From AC-37 sp036389835 (GTDB lineage: Bacteria; Actinomycetota; Thermoleophilia; Solirubrobacterales; Thermoleophilaceae), in NCBI GenBank assembly GCA_036389835.1, contig DASVWC010000085.1, forward strand, positions 3,464-67,463: a stretch of DNA of 64,000 bases. The letters are read 5' to 3'. Both the position numbers and the translations under genes were made by a program. The notes below the pieces were generated by a model. It made no database searches. It saw nothing but the letters and a program-made list of their open reading frames with translations, and was not told where the DNA came from. Position 1 is the stretch's first letter. The number at the start of each line of letters is the position of its first letter. This document shows, one piece after another, positions 17,236-25,596 of the stretch.

Positions 17236-17940
17236 CTACGTCGTGCCGGCCCCCGGGCTGCGCTGCGCCCGCAGCACGATCTCGGTCGGGCAGCTCGTGG
17301 CGGGGAACTCGAGGACGAACGCGACGACGCGCGCGATGTCGGCGAGAGGAACGAACGCGTCTGGGGCGGCCGGGGCGTGGTCGATCCGCGCGGCCGCCTG
17401 ACCCGGGGCGATCGTGCACACCTTCACGCCGCGGTCGCGGACGTCCTCGAAGAGGCTGCCGCCGAAGCCGTACAGCCCGAACTTGCTCGCGCTGTACGCC
17501 GCGCCGCCCGCCACGTAGTCCTTGCCCGCGACCGACGCGACGTTCACGACCGCCGACGAGGGGCGGCGGCAGAGGTGCGGCAGCGCGTGCCGCGTCAGGT
17601 GGATGGCCGCGCGCAGGTTGAGGTCGAGGAGCCGGTCCCAGCGCGCGAGGTCGGCGTCCGCGACCGAGCGGAAGTCGAACGCGCCCGCGTTGTTGACGAG
17701 CGCGTCGAGCTGCCCGAGCCGGCCCGCGATGCGCTCGACGAGGTCCGGGATCGAACCGCGCTCGGTGAGGTCGGCGGGGAAGGCGTCGGCCTCCCCGCCG
17801 CGCTCCGCTACCTCCTCGCACACGCGCGCGAGGGCGGCGCCGTCGCGCGCCACGAGCGCAAGCCGCGCCTTGCGCGACGCGAGCTCCAGGGCGATCGCGC
17901 GGCCGACGCCGCGGCTCGCGCCCGTGACGATGACGTGCGA
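17236..17940 (-). CDS. short-chain dehydrogenase/reductase (SDR), start unclear
   Basis: About 234 residues of classical SDR. The cofactor motif TGASRGVG is encoded at 17902-17925, then NNAG, NVASVAG with the catalytic Ser, and YSASK with catalytic Tyr and Lys. It would reduce or oxidise a small carbonyl/alcohol with NAD(P). The odd point is the start: in this frame no ATG, GTG or TTG occurs upstream of the glycine motif; the first standard start is GTG at 17851-17853, which would cut off the Rossmann motif. Either a non-standard start near 17940 is used, or a base is missing near the junction with the upstream 95-residue gene, whose stop is at 17945-17947. Last gene of a four-gene minus-strand cluster. 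Confidence 0.75.
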   Translation of the reverse strand, partial: SHVIVTGASRGVGRAIALELASRKARLALVARDGAALARVCEEVAERGGEADAFPADLTERGSIPDLVERIAGRLGQLDALVNNAGAFDFRSVADADLARWDRLLDLNLRAAIHLTRHALPHLCRRPSSAVVNVASVAGKDYVAGGAAYSASKFGLYGFGGSLFEDVRDRGVKVCTIAPGQAAARIDHAPAAPDAFVPLADIARVVAFVLEFPATSCPTEIVLRAQRSPGAGTT

Positions 17941-17944
17941 GGGA

Positions 17945-18232
17945 CTACCCGCCGCTCGCCTCGCTGGCGCGCTGCTGCTGCGAGCTGAGGATCGACTGCT
18001 CGAGCTGGCCGAGCATGCTCCGGACCTGCCCCTCGAACTCGCCCTGGTCCATCCCGGGGTTCTCCCGGGCCTGCTGCAGGAAGCCCTCGAGCTGCTGGTG
18101 CGCGGCCTCCTCCTCGCCGGAGCAGCCGAAGCCGATCAGCCGGCCGGCCTCCTGGGTCCTGACGACCCGCGGCGTGGTGCTCGCGAAGCTGACCTTCTCG
18201 TCGAGGTCGACTAGTGGGTTCTCGCCTGGCAT
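17945..18232 (-). CDS. 95-residue protein of unknown function
   Basis: Soluble, Gln/Glu/Ser-rich, predicted helical after residue 45 (EEAAHQQLEGFLQQARENPG, EGQVRSMLGQLEQSI). The N-terminal half has a single Cys in IGFGCSGEE. SD-like AGGGA lies six bases before the ATG at 18230-18232. It lies 26 bases after the upstream HEAT-like gene and touches the SDR gene, so it belongs to the same cluster. Not recognised. A carrier or peptide substrate for the SDR and neighbours is conceivable but unsupported. Confidence 0.65.
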   Translation of the reverse strand: MPGENPLVDLDEKVSFASTTPRVVRTQEAGRLIGFGCSGEEEAAHQQLEGFLQQARENPGMDQGEFEGQVRSMLGQLEQSILSSQQQRASEASGG

Positions 18233-18258
18233 ACGTCCCTGCCTTTCCTCGTGGGTTG

Positions 18259-19146
18259 TCACTGCAACTGCCCGACCCGGGCGCCGCCGTCGCCCGTCGC
18301 GCACGCCCGTACGTACGCGCTCGCGTCAGCCGCCGCCACGCGCTGAAGCTCCTCGCGCCGCGCGGGGTGCCGGGCCATGAGCGTCTCGAGCGCGAGCGCA
18401 CGCGTCCGCGCGGCGCCGTGGCGGGTGCCGAGCGCGAGCAGCAGCTCGTCGCTGTCGCCGTCGCCGATCGAGCGCGCCGCCGCGAAGAGCGCTCGCCGCA
18501 TCGGCATGTCACCGAAGTGCTCGGCGATCCGGCGGTTCTCCACGTCGAACCAGTACTGGCGGCGCCGCTGCGCCTTCGGCCGCGGGAGAATCAGGTTCAG
18601 CGAGATCGAGAGCGATTCCGGCGGGTGCTGGATGTGGATGTCGCGGCTCGCGTAGTAGTACATGAGCTTCGACTCGGTGAGGTGCGTGTCCTCGACGAAC
18701 TCGAGGTCGACCGGCTCGCCGGGGTAGCCGGCGATCGAGTCGTAGTCGTAGCGGTAGACCACCGTGCGATAGCCCGGCCCGTGGTAGCCGCACGTGAGGA
18801 AGTCGAAGCGATGGTCGTGGGCTTCGAAGTACGAGAACATCGACGGGCTCATCAGCCGCGCGTCGAGCGGGAGCCACACGACCGCGCGGACGGTGAACCA
18901 GCCGCCGTTGTGGAGCACGAACGTCGGCGGCTCGAAGTCGTTGCGCTCCTGAAAGTTGAAGACGTCCTCGAGCTCCTCGTTCAGCCAGGCCGTCAGGAAG
19001 CGCTTGTCGTTCGCGAGCGCCCGCAGGCGGTCCGCGTTCTCGATGGCGAACTCGCGCTCCTGGAGCTCCGGGTGCGACTCGCAGAACTCGACGAACTCCC
19101 TGAGCGAGATCGTGTCCGTGCAGTCCGAGGGGATCGTGGCGGCCAT
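18259..19146 (-). CDS. cupin-like protein with C-terminal helical repeat
   Basis: 295 residues. The centre (about 75-200) is beta-rich with possible metal ligands (FEAHDHRFDFLTCG, FVEDTHLTESKLM, RDIHIQHPPESLS), which resembles a cupin-type double-stranded beta-helix. The C-terminal ~80 residues are helical and Ala/Arg-rich as in HEAT repeats (RRALFAAARSIGDGDSDELL). It starts 5 bases after the stop of the upstream gene, whose product also ends in HEAT-like helices, so the two are probably a functional pair. An oxygenase role is only a guess from the His pattern. No precise family recognised. Confidence 0.65.
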   Translation of the reverse strand: MAATIPSDCTDTISLREFVEFCESHPELQEREFAIENADRLRALANDKRFLTAWLNEELEDVFNFQERNDFEPPTFVLHNGGWFTVRAVVWLPLDARLMSPSMFSYFEAHDHRFDFLTCGYHGPGYRTVVYRYDYDSIAGYPGEPVDLEFVEDTHLTESKLMYYYASRDIHIQHPPESLSISLNLILPRPKAQRRRQYWFDVENRRIAEHFGDMPMRRALFAAARSIGDGDSDELLLALGTRHGAARTRALALETLMARHPARREELQRVAAADASAYVRACATGDGGARVGQLQ

Positions 19147-19151
19147 CGCGC

Positions 19152-19982
19152 TCAGCCGTCCACCATGGCGATGTTGTCGAGCGAGGCCCGCGCGGCCCTG
19201 CGGATGGAGGGATGCGGATCGTCGCTGAGCTCGGCGTCGAGGAGCCGCGCGCCGCGCTCGGGGTCGACCGCGTATACCGCCTTCGCGGCCTCCCAGCGGA
19301 TGAAGTGCAGGTGCTCCGAGCGCGCGAGCGCCGCGAGCCGGTCGGCGTCCTCCGGCAGGCCCAGCTCGCTCATCACGCGCAGGGCGAGCTGCAGGCGCGA
19401 GACCTGCAGGTGCGTGGTCGTCAGGTTCAGCGGCTCTAGCGTCTCGCGGTCGAAGACCCACGTCAGGACCCCGCGCGGCATCGAGTGGACGACCAGGGCC
19501 GGTCCCGGCGTGGGGGAGGAGCCGATGTCCGCGATCTGGTCGTAGGCCCGAAAGCAGGCCGTCTCGTACGGGCCGACCACGACCTGCTCCTCGACGAGCG
19601 GTCCCGGGCGGCGTTCGACGTCGAGCGGATCGATGTCCGTGCGGTAGACGGGTACGCGCAGGGGCGTGCCGGCCAGGTTCGTCACGAGCATGTCGAACTC
19701 GCTGGCCGCGAGCTGCGGACGCCGCCCCTGGCCGCCGGCCTCGACGAGCGTGAGGTTGAAGTCGCCGGCGCCGCAGAGGTCGACTTCGCGGAAGAAGCGG
19801 TCCTCGTCGTCGCCGCTCGTGGCGAGCAGGTCCGCGAGGAGCGCGTTGAGCAGCCCGGTCGCCCAGTCCGGGTCGCACGGCCGCATGACCGCGGCGAGCT
19901 CAGCGAACTCGTAGCCCGGCTTGGTCATGATGCGCGCGGCGTCGCCCAGAAGGGCCTCGAGCCTCACCGTGCCTCCCGTCAT
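19152..19982 (-). CDS. HEAT-like protein of unknown function
   Basis: 276 residues from ATG 19982; a GTG at 19965-19967 preceded four bases earlier by GGAGG is a serious alternative start. The N-terminal ~170 residues are mixed alpha/beta (FNLTLVEAGGQGRRPQLA, LRVPVYRTDIDPLDVERRP); the C-terminal ~90 residues form HEAT-like helices (LGLPEDADRLAALARSEHLH, FIRWEAAKAVYAVDPERGAR, HPSIRRAARASLDNI). First gene of the four-gene cluster down to the SDR. Not recognised. Confidence 0.65.
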   Translation of the reverse strand: MTGGTVRLEALLGDAARIMTKPGYEFAELAAVMRPCDPDWATGLLNALLADLLATSGDDEDRFFREVDLCGAGDFNLTLVEAGGQGRRPQLAASEFDMLVTNLAGTPLRVPVYRTDIDPLDVERRPGPLVEEQVVVGPYETACFRAYDQIADIGSSPTPGPALVVHSMPRGVLTWVFDRETLEPLNLTTTHLQVSRLQLALRVMSELGLPEDADRLAALARSEHLHFIRWEAAKAVYAVDPERGARLLDAELSDDPHPSIRRAARASLDNIAMVDG

Positions 19983-20410
19983 CGGTCGCGGCGGATTGGA
20001 CCGCCATCCAGCACGCGACCGGGAATCTAACAGCGGCGCCTTCAGCGGGCCCGCGCGGCGCCGGCGGCTCGTCGCGGGCGGCAAAGGCCACCGCGACTCG
20101 GCGCGGGCATGGTCGCGTTCGGCATCGAACTATCGGTGCGGCCGTCCGCATCTCCAGGCGGGACAGTCGGTCCCCCGCCCTCGAGTCGAGGACGCCCGGC
20201 GCGGCCTACTAGGCGGCTCGAGCCGGCGGCGGGAGCGCATCGCGCACGGCGATTACGCTGGTGCCGCACCGCGACGGCGAGGCTTGCCCTACCCCCCAAC
20301 CGGGGGTGATTCGGTCAATCTTTGGTTGAGCCCTCGTGGCGCTCCTACGCTCGCCGTAGGCGGACTCCGTCCGTCCAATGCAGGGAACCCCTTCGGGGAG
20401 GAGACTCGCA
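19983..20410. other. intergenic region upstream of the GH5-like gene
   Basis: About 430 bases between divergent genes. It contains CCCCC-AACC-GGGGG (20293-20306), a possible promoter (TTGGTT at 20322-20327, 18 bases, TACGCT at 20346-20351), the hairpin CCTACG-CTCGC-CGTAGG (20344-20360) and CCCC-TTC-GGGG (20388-20398) that runs into the GGGGAGGAG ribosome site. No convincing coding sequence was seen. Confidence 0.5.
20322..20400 (+). promoter_or_regulatory. candidate promoter and structured leader of GH5-like gene
   Basis: TTGGTT, an 18-base spacer and TACGCT resemble a sigma70-type promoter. Downstream the hairpin CCCC-TTC-GGGG overlaps the Shine-Dalgarno sequence, so its formation could hide the ribosome site of the GTG start at 20411. 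No known riboswitch consensus was matched. Confidence 0.3.
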
Positions 20411-22021
20411 GTGACTCGTACCACGCACCGTGGCGGTGCGCGCGCATTCGCGCTCGCGATCGCCATGCTCACGCTCGCCCTGGCCGCGCCGGCGGCCGCA
20501 CAGGCCGGCTACGTCCAGCGCTCCGGCACGAACCTCACGCTCGACGGATCGCAGTTCCGCTTCGTCGGGCACAACAACTACCAGCTGACCAGCGACCGGA
20601 CGGCGAACCAGTGCGGCCGCGTCATCGGCGACGCGACCCTCGGCTCGATACTGGACGACGCCAAGAACTCGGGCGCGAAGGTCATCCGCACGTGGTTCTT
20701 CCAGAGCTACTACCGCAACGCCGGAAACTCGTACACGCCGTTCGACCGCGTGCTGAACGCCGCGGCCGCGCGTGGCCTGAAGGTGATCCCGGTCCTGGTC
20801 AACCACTACTCGGACTGCGAGCCTTCGGCCGGCAACGAGAAGGACGAGGGCTTCTACGACTACGGCTACAAGCAGGCGTCCTGGGGCTACCCGCAGTCGT
20901 ATCGCGACTTCGCCTACAACGTCGCCGTCCGCTACAAGAACAACGACACGGTCGCGTTCTGGCAGCTCGTCAACGAGGCGGAGACCTCGTACAACGACCA
21001 GCAGAGCTGCAACACGTCGCTCGACGCGAATGGCCATCAGCGCTCGGCCAACGTCCTCCGGACCTTCGCGGACGACATGGCCACGCTGCTCAAGGCCGGC
21101 GATCCGAACCACCTGGTGTCGCTAGGCACGATCGGCGCCGGGCAGTGCGGGGCCGGGGGTGCCGAGTACCAGTATGTCCACTCGGGGTCGGTCGACCTGT
21201 GCGAGTACCACGACTACGGCGATCCGACGCACTCGCTGCCCGACGACGGCTACAACCGCTTGAAGCAGCGAATCGATCAGTGCAGCACGATCGGCAAGCC
21301 GCTGTTCATCGGTGAGGCCGCGATCGTGGCGGACGCGGCTGACAACGGCAGCTCGTCGGGCTCGATCACTTCCGACTCGGTGCAGCGCCGAGCCGGCTTC
21401 ATCGACGCGAAGATGACGGCGGCGTTCGCGAACGGCGTCGACGGCTACGCGCTGTGGGAGAAGATCCCGGACGCGACGAACTCGAGCTACAACCTGAACA
21501 ACGGCCGCTACGGCATCGGTCCGAGCAGCCTGTTCAGCGACCCGACCAACTCCGTGACGACGCAGCAGGCCGCGTCGTTCGGCGGCGGCGCGGGCACCGT
21601 GCGCTCGGGCTTCGAGGACGGCACCGCCGGCGGCTGGCAGGTCGCGTGGGGGACGGTCTCGCTCGCGAACAGCACGACCCAGGCGTGGGGTGGCTTCAAG
21701 TCGCTCGCGCTGGGCGTGAGCGGCGCCGGCTACCCGGCGGTCCGCACGCTCTCGACGAGCGGCGCCGGAGTGGGCACGAAGATCACGTACCGTGTCTACA
21801 AGCCCGCCAGCGCCCCCTCAAGCGTAGGCGTCAAGCCTTACGTCTCGAACAACGGCTGGGCACAGACGTTCGGGAGCGACGTGTCACTGAGCTACGGCTG
21901 GAACACGGTGATATTCACCGTCCCGGCCGGCGTCTCGACGCCGTTGCAGGCGATCGGCCTGCAGGTCAACAACGGCGGCGGCTGGACCGGCTCGCTGTAC
22001 CTGGACGACGTGTCCTGGTAA
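20411..22021 (+). CDS. secreted glycoside hydrolase, GH5-like (cellulase/mannanase type)
   Basis: 536 residues. GTG start follows GGGGAGGAGAC; signal peptide RAFALAIAMLTLALAAPAAA, cleavage near AQA. The catalytic (beta/alpha)8 domain spans ~35-360: RFVGHNNYQL near the start, FWQLVNEAE with acid/base Glu189, and LFIGEAA with the probable nucleophile Glu302. The C-terminal ~140 residues (from about 395) are a beta-sandwich, likely carbohydrate-binding (SGFEDGTAGGWQVAWG, GSLYLDDVSW). It should cleave beta-1,4-linked plant polysaccharide such as mannan or cellulose outside the cell; which one cannot be told. Alone, with a terminator downstream, it is probably monocistronic. Confidence 0.88.
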   Translation: MTRTTHRGGARAFALAIAMLTLALAAPAAAQAGYVQRSGTNLTLDGSQFRFVGHNNYQLTSDRTANQCGRVIGDATLGSILDDAKNSGAKVIRTWFFQSYYRNAGNSYTPFDRVLNAAAARGLKVIPVLVNHYSDCEPSAGNEKDEGFYDYGYKQASWGYPQSYRDFAYNVAVRYKNNDTVAFWQLVNEAETSYNDQQSCNTSLDANGHQRSANVLRTFADDMATLLKAGDPNHLVSLGTIGAGQCGAGGAEYQYVHSGSVDLCEYHDYGDPTHSLPDDGYNRLKQRIDQCSTIGKPLFIGEAAIVADAADNGSSSGSITSDSVQRRAGFIDAKMTAAFANGVDGYALWEKIPDATNSSYNLNNGRYGIGPSSLFSDPTNSVTTQQAASFGGGAGTVRSGFEDGTAGGWQVAWGTVSLANSTTQAWGGFKSLALGVSGAGYPAVRTLSTSGAGVGTKITYRVYKPASAPSSVGVKPYVSNNGWAQTFGSDVSLSYGWNTVIFTVPAGVSTPLQAIGLQVNNGGGWTGSLYLDDVSW

Positions 22022-22056
22022 CGGGAGCGGCGAGCGGGTAGCTCGCTGGGGTGGAG

Positions 22057-22092
22057 GGTCTGCTCGTGTATATGCGGGCAGACCTTCTACTT
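22057..22092 (+). terminator. Rho-independent terminator after GH5-like gene
   Basis: GGTCTGCTCG and CGGGCAGACC pair over 10 bases with one G-T wobble around an 8-base loop, followed by the T-rich TTCTACTT. It starts 36 bases after the GH5-like stop. Confidence 0.65.
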
Positions 22093-22292
22093 GCGCCGGG
22101 GGCGCAACGCTCAAGAAGTACGCGGTTCCGGGCCTTTGCGGTTCGGCGTTTCGCCCGGGCCTTCGCTGCGCTGGCTATGGCAGGGATGGACGCTCCGTCG
22201 CACGGACGGCGGGAACGTGGTGCGAATCTCGATCGCCTGGTCGACGTACTGCTCGAGCCCGGCCCTCGAAAACCAAGACGTCGCGCAGCGCG

Positions 22293-22514
22293 ACTGTTGC
22301 GATAGGCCCGCCTTTCGGCATCACCGTGCTGGACATGCCCGGTCGCCTACCGCTGCCGTCAAAGATCTCGATCCGTGTCCTGTCCCCGATCGACCTGCGC
22401 GAGCACCTGGGCCCGGACGCAGACATCGACGAGGGCTCGCGGCTGGTGACGGACACGATGCAGCGGACGCTCACGAGACTTGGCGGCGAGCGACGCGTCC
22501 CGGTACTCGGATGA
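22293..22514 (+). pseudogene. C-terminal remnant of a PlsC-type acyltransferase
   Basis: Reading in one frame gives ATVAIGPPFGITVLDMPGRL, PLPSKISIRVLSPIDLREHL and an end GGERRVPVLG before TGA. This is the usual C-terminal part of the large actinobacterial lysophospholipid acyltransferase family (LPxPxKIxIxVLxPIDLRE...). The N-terminal two thirds, with the HX4D catalytic motif, is missing. No upstream start with a ribosome site was seen, so this looks like a decayed gene rather than a small functional one. Confidence 0.6.
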
Positions 22515-22623
22515 TCACGCCAGGTCCAGTCGCGCCAAAGATCGATTCACCGTCTGTGCAGACTGACGGGACGCCGCAAGGGGCGAGCCCGCTCGACTTA
22601 CACGGGCCCGCTGCCTTCGATCA

Positions 22624-22845
22624 TCACGCGCGGCGTGCGGCCCGGACGGAGAGATTCATCTCTCCTGGCCGTGCATACGTGAAGATAGATTCCTCCGGCA
22701 GGAGCTCGCGCAGCGAAGGTTGCGGCCTGCTCGCCAGGCCGACCTCCCTGAGCTGAACGCCACACGAAGGACATCCGCCGACGTGAACCTCACTTGCCGC
22801 GCTGTAGGCGAGCGCCTCACAGGTGGGGCACCGGTACTCGATCAT
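22624..22845 (-). CDS. small zinc-ribbon protein
   Basis: 73 residues. EYRCPTCEALAYS and GGCPSCGVQLRE make a CPxC-x~15-CPxC zinc ribbon, followed by a charged tail. The start is supported by GGAGGAG nine bases upstream. It resembles the zinc-ribbon protein at 25187-25390 (both have C-x2-C, then A-SAAS, then C-x2-CG), so the two are likely paralogues. Function unknown; such proteins may bind nucleic acid or assist partner proteins. Confidence 0.7.
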   Translation of the reverse strand: MIEYRCPTCEALAYSAASEVHVGGCPSCGVQLREVGLASRPQPSLRELLPEESIFTYARPGEMNLSVRAARRA

Positions 22846-23059
22846 TGGACCTGCTCCTCCTGCACTCCGCCCCCGGCGTGACCACGGTCGTAGTGCGTCG
22901 GATGGTCCGGCAGCTCCGTCGACCCGCACGCGAGCACAACCCGCGTCGTGTACGACGTAGCGTCGGCTGAGTTCAGCGTAGTCGATCCGGCAGGGCCCGT
23001 CGCCGACTTGACCGAGCGAGACGGACGGTCGATATTCGTTACGGGCGGCCGCGCGCTGG

Positions 23060-23437
23060 TCAGTCCGACCCGCGGGTCCCGGCGGTCCCGGCGGGCTCCA
23101 GCACGAACGTTTCGATGGCGAGGTCGGGATCGATGTGGTTCTGGCTCGTGAACGCGACCACCTTGCGCTCGAGCTCACGCTGGACGATCTCGATGAGGCC
23201 GTCGCGCATCAGGAGCTGATATTCGTGGCGGAGGTCGAGCACCCGGTCAGAGCGGCCGGCATCGACCAGCGCGCGCTCGCCCTTCGTGAGCGTGTCAGCG
23301 AGCACGATCGTCACGAGATCGTCGGTGATCGTCGTCTTCGCCTGCGTCGGTCCGCGACCGGTGTACTCATGCAGCAGCTGAACCGCCGCGGTCGAGATCA
23401 TCGCCGACGGAGTATTGGTGGTGGGGCGGCCGGTCAT
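23060..23437 (-). CDS. DUF2294/MpsC-family protein
   Basis: 125 residues. LLHEYTGRGPTQAKTTITDD, then LTKGERALVDAGRSDRVLDL and a C-terminal FVLEP match the DUF2294 (MpsC) pattern (YxGxGPtxaKtyi-DD, then L-T-Ek-L---G). In one Bacillus-type system members were linked to Na+-dependent membrane potential, but in actinobacteria their role is not settled. It stands alone in the gene-poor 22-25 kb stretch. Confidence 0.8.
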   Translation of the reverse strand: MTGRPTTNTPSAMISTAAVQLLHEYTGRGPTQAKTTITDDLVTIVLADTLTKGERALVDAGRSDRVLDLRHEYQLLMRDGLIEIVQRELERKVVAFTSQNHIDPDLAIETFVLEPAGTAGTRGSD

Positions 23438-24174
23438 GTAAGCCTCTCGGCGCTTCCTCGGCGGGTGTTGCACCACGACAGGGAGAGGAAGCTTGGAGCC
23501 CCAATGGCAGCGTGCGACTTCCAACTGTAGTCGCCGCGGGACCTGAGTGGGTAGTCCGGCGGCGAACCGGTGATGGTGGTGTGCTCCTCGCCGCCGTTCA
23601 GTAGGCGGGAGGTGGCGCCGGAGGCGCCCGACGCGACGTGGCGCCGGGTCGGATCGACCCCCGGCTACCTGTGAGCGTCGAGCGCCACGCGGCGGCTGAC
23701 GCTCGGTCATGTGGTCGCCAGCGCCGCCGACACGCCCGATCCTCTCGCGGGCGGCATGGCCGGCCATCCGGGCCTGGCCGGGGATCGTGGTCGCGGCATC
23801 GCGGGCCGAGGGAGCTTCCGAGTGCAGTAAGGTGCTGAACACAACCGACGCTTGCTGCGCAAAGCCATGCGGGTGCAAACCGCCCGAGTGGAAGGCGCAG
23901 AAGGTCGCCGGACCATCCGACGGACCACGAGCTCGGCGATCAGCCGCGGCGCGGGGGCCAGGAGGAGCAGGTCCAAGTGTTCGAATACGGGCTGTGCGCG
24001 TGAGGACCGCCTCTCGCAGGCGCAGGCACGTCCGGCCCGCCACCGCGCGAGCGCTCCCGTGGCTTGGCTTCCGGGCCGCCAGGCATATGTACTGCGCGCC
24101 GTCGGCGGCCGCATTGGGCCCGTCGTCACTCAGCGCTCTCCGAATGGGCGGCAGGCCCAGACGGCGGCCAAGGA
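23438..24174. other. gene-poor region, no convincing gene
   Basis: About 740 bases. Open frames exist in several phases because of the GC content, but none has a ribosome site with coherent domain content. I see no RNA gene here. It is part of the degraded stretch between the GH5-like gene and tRNA-Arg. Confidence 0.5.
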
Positions 24175-24776
24175 ATGAACGACGACTGCCTCTCCGAGCT
24201 AGCGCTCGACGAGCGCACCGTGCTCCTGCGCGTGCGCGGCGACGCCCCGTCCGTCAGGAGGGAGTTGCGCGCCGCGATGCGGACGGCGGTGGCGATGGGG
24301 CACAGAGTGCTGATCGTCGAGCTCTCCGGTGCCAGCGCGATCACGGGCGCGATCGCGTGGACCTGAGCCAGGTGCACGACCGCCTGCGCTGGCGCGGCGG
24401 GCACGCCGTGGTCGTGTTCGACGCCGCGATCCTCGAGCCCCTGTTCGACGCGTTCGCGCGCCACAGTGCGCCTGCCGTCGTGACGACGCTCGACGACGCG
24501 CTCACCGCGGCGCGCGTTGGCGTGGCGGGGCAGATCCTCGCCCACGACACGCCGCATGAGACTTCCACCGCCCCAGCGCCCGGCCCCCCGGATGCGGGCG
24601 CGCAGGAGGAGGGGAGCGCGGTACCCCACCGCGCCCCTGAAGAGGCCGGAACCGGGACGTTCCTACCCGGGGCCGGCCGCGGTCTGGCGGCTGGTGCATC
24701 AAGGACGCATGCACCGGCCGCTGTGCTGCCCCTCGCACGGCGCCACGCCGATCGGCCCCGGCAGTGGGACTTCTAG
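24175..24776 (+). pseudogene. frameshifted STAS-domain (anti-sigma antagonist-like) gene
   Basis: ATG 24175 after AAGGA gives 63 residues: LDERTVLLRVRGDAPSVRRE and HRVLIVELSGASAITGAIAW, then T and TGA at 24364. One frame back the sequence goes on as DLSQVHDRLRWRGGHAVVVF, ILEPLFDAFARHSAPAVVTT and LDDALTAARVG. Joined, AIAW-DLSQVH makes a full STAS domain, as in SpoIIAA-like proteins. Adding one G in TGGACC (24358-24363) would repair the frame. It is a pseudogene, a sequencing error or a -1 frameshift. The Ser normally phosphorylated after the LSG element is not obvious (ASAITG). The second frame continues to 24776 with an unlike tail. Confidence 0.6.
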
Positions 24777-25035
24777 ACACGTAACTCCGCCCAGCTGGGG
24801 CCGAAAGGTCGCTGGACCAAGCGCGCCTCGACGTGGAGCTCTCATCCCGCGCGGGCAGGTCCAGCGTCTCGGTCTCGGGCACGCCCTCGGACAGTTCCTT
24901 CGCGCGCTCGATCTCGGCGGGCTACTTCGCAAGCCATGCCGCGGCCCAGCAGGCGCTCCGAGTAGTTACCCCCACCCGGAGCTGAGACTTTTCGAACCTT
25001 TTGGGACCCATTCGCCTGTCGTCGCCCGCCCAGAA
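24777..25035. other. gap without recognised gene
   Basis: About 260 bases before the tRNA-Arg terminator. A stop-bounded minus-strand frame gives AEIERAKELSEGVPETETLD, which might be the end of a lost gene, but nothing supports translation. Confidence 0.4.
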
Positions 25036-25061
25036 ACGCAGAAACCCCGTATTAGCGGGGC
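25036..25061 (-). terminator. terminator downstream of tRNA-Arg
   Basis: On the minus strand GCCCCGCTAATACGGGG is followed by TTTCTGCGTTT: a 5-6 base GC stem, a 6-base loop and a T-rich tail, 9 bases after the tRNA 3' end. It is a good Rho-independent terminator. Confidence 0.75.
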
Positions 25062-25069
25062 TTCCTCAG

Positions 25070-25143
<74 letters not shown>

Positions 25144-25186
25144 TCGGGCGCAGAGGGTAGCGGCCGGATTGGGCCCCGGCGGGGCC

Positions 25187-25390
25187 TCAGGCAGGCCGGC
25201 GCAGCTCGGTCGTGCGGCTCGCCGCCGGCGCCTGCGGGCGGCGCGTGCGCGCGGCCGAGAAGTGGCGCACCTCGCGGGCTGGCTCGACCTCGCCGCCGCA
25301 GTGCGCGCAGCGGTCACCCGCCCGCAGGAGGTCGAGGGAGGCGGCGCTGAAGGAGGCGGCGCCGCAGCGTGTGCATCGGAACGCGTGCAT
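25187..25390 (-). CDS. small zinc-ribbon protein
   Basis: 67 residues. FRCTRCGAASFSAAS and DRCAHCGGEVE form a C-x2-C...C-x2-C zinc ribbon, followed by a basic Arg/Ala/Thr-rich tail. It is similar in layout to the product at 22624-22845. No signal peptide; the basic tail would suit RNA or DNA contact. Transcribed toward tRNA-Arg with 43 bases between. Function unknown. Confidence 0.65.
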   Translation of the reverse strand: MHAFRCTRCGAASFSAASLDLLRAGDRCAHCGGEVEPAREVRHFSAARTRRPQAPAASRTTELRRPA

Positions 25391-25596
25391 CTACCTGTCT
25401 ACGAGTCCGTACAGGGCCCGGATCACGACGTTACCTGCCATCTCTCCCCCAACCCGGCGGAGTTCCCGCAAGTAGCGGCGTTCTTCGCAAATTCCTAAGG
25501 ATCAGACCTCGGCGGACGCACGCCACGGTAGGGCTGGCGCGCGGGCGCTCGCGGCCCGCGTGGCCGCCCGCCGGGGCGCGCTAGATTCGCCCCGCC
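25391..25596. other. divergent intergenic region
   Basis: About 206 bases between the zinc-ribbon gene and the GT2 gene. It should hold both promoters; no clear hexamers or repeats were picked out. Confidence 0.4.

Noticed and set aside
20281..20410. A possible c-di-AMP or c-di-GMP riboswitch before the GH5-like gene
   Set aside because: The ydaO blocks seen at 27200-27345 (GGGGAACCA, CAGCTAACC) and the GEMM core are absent; only generic hairpins were found.
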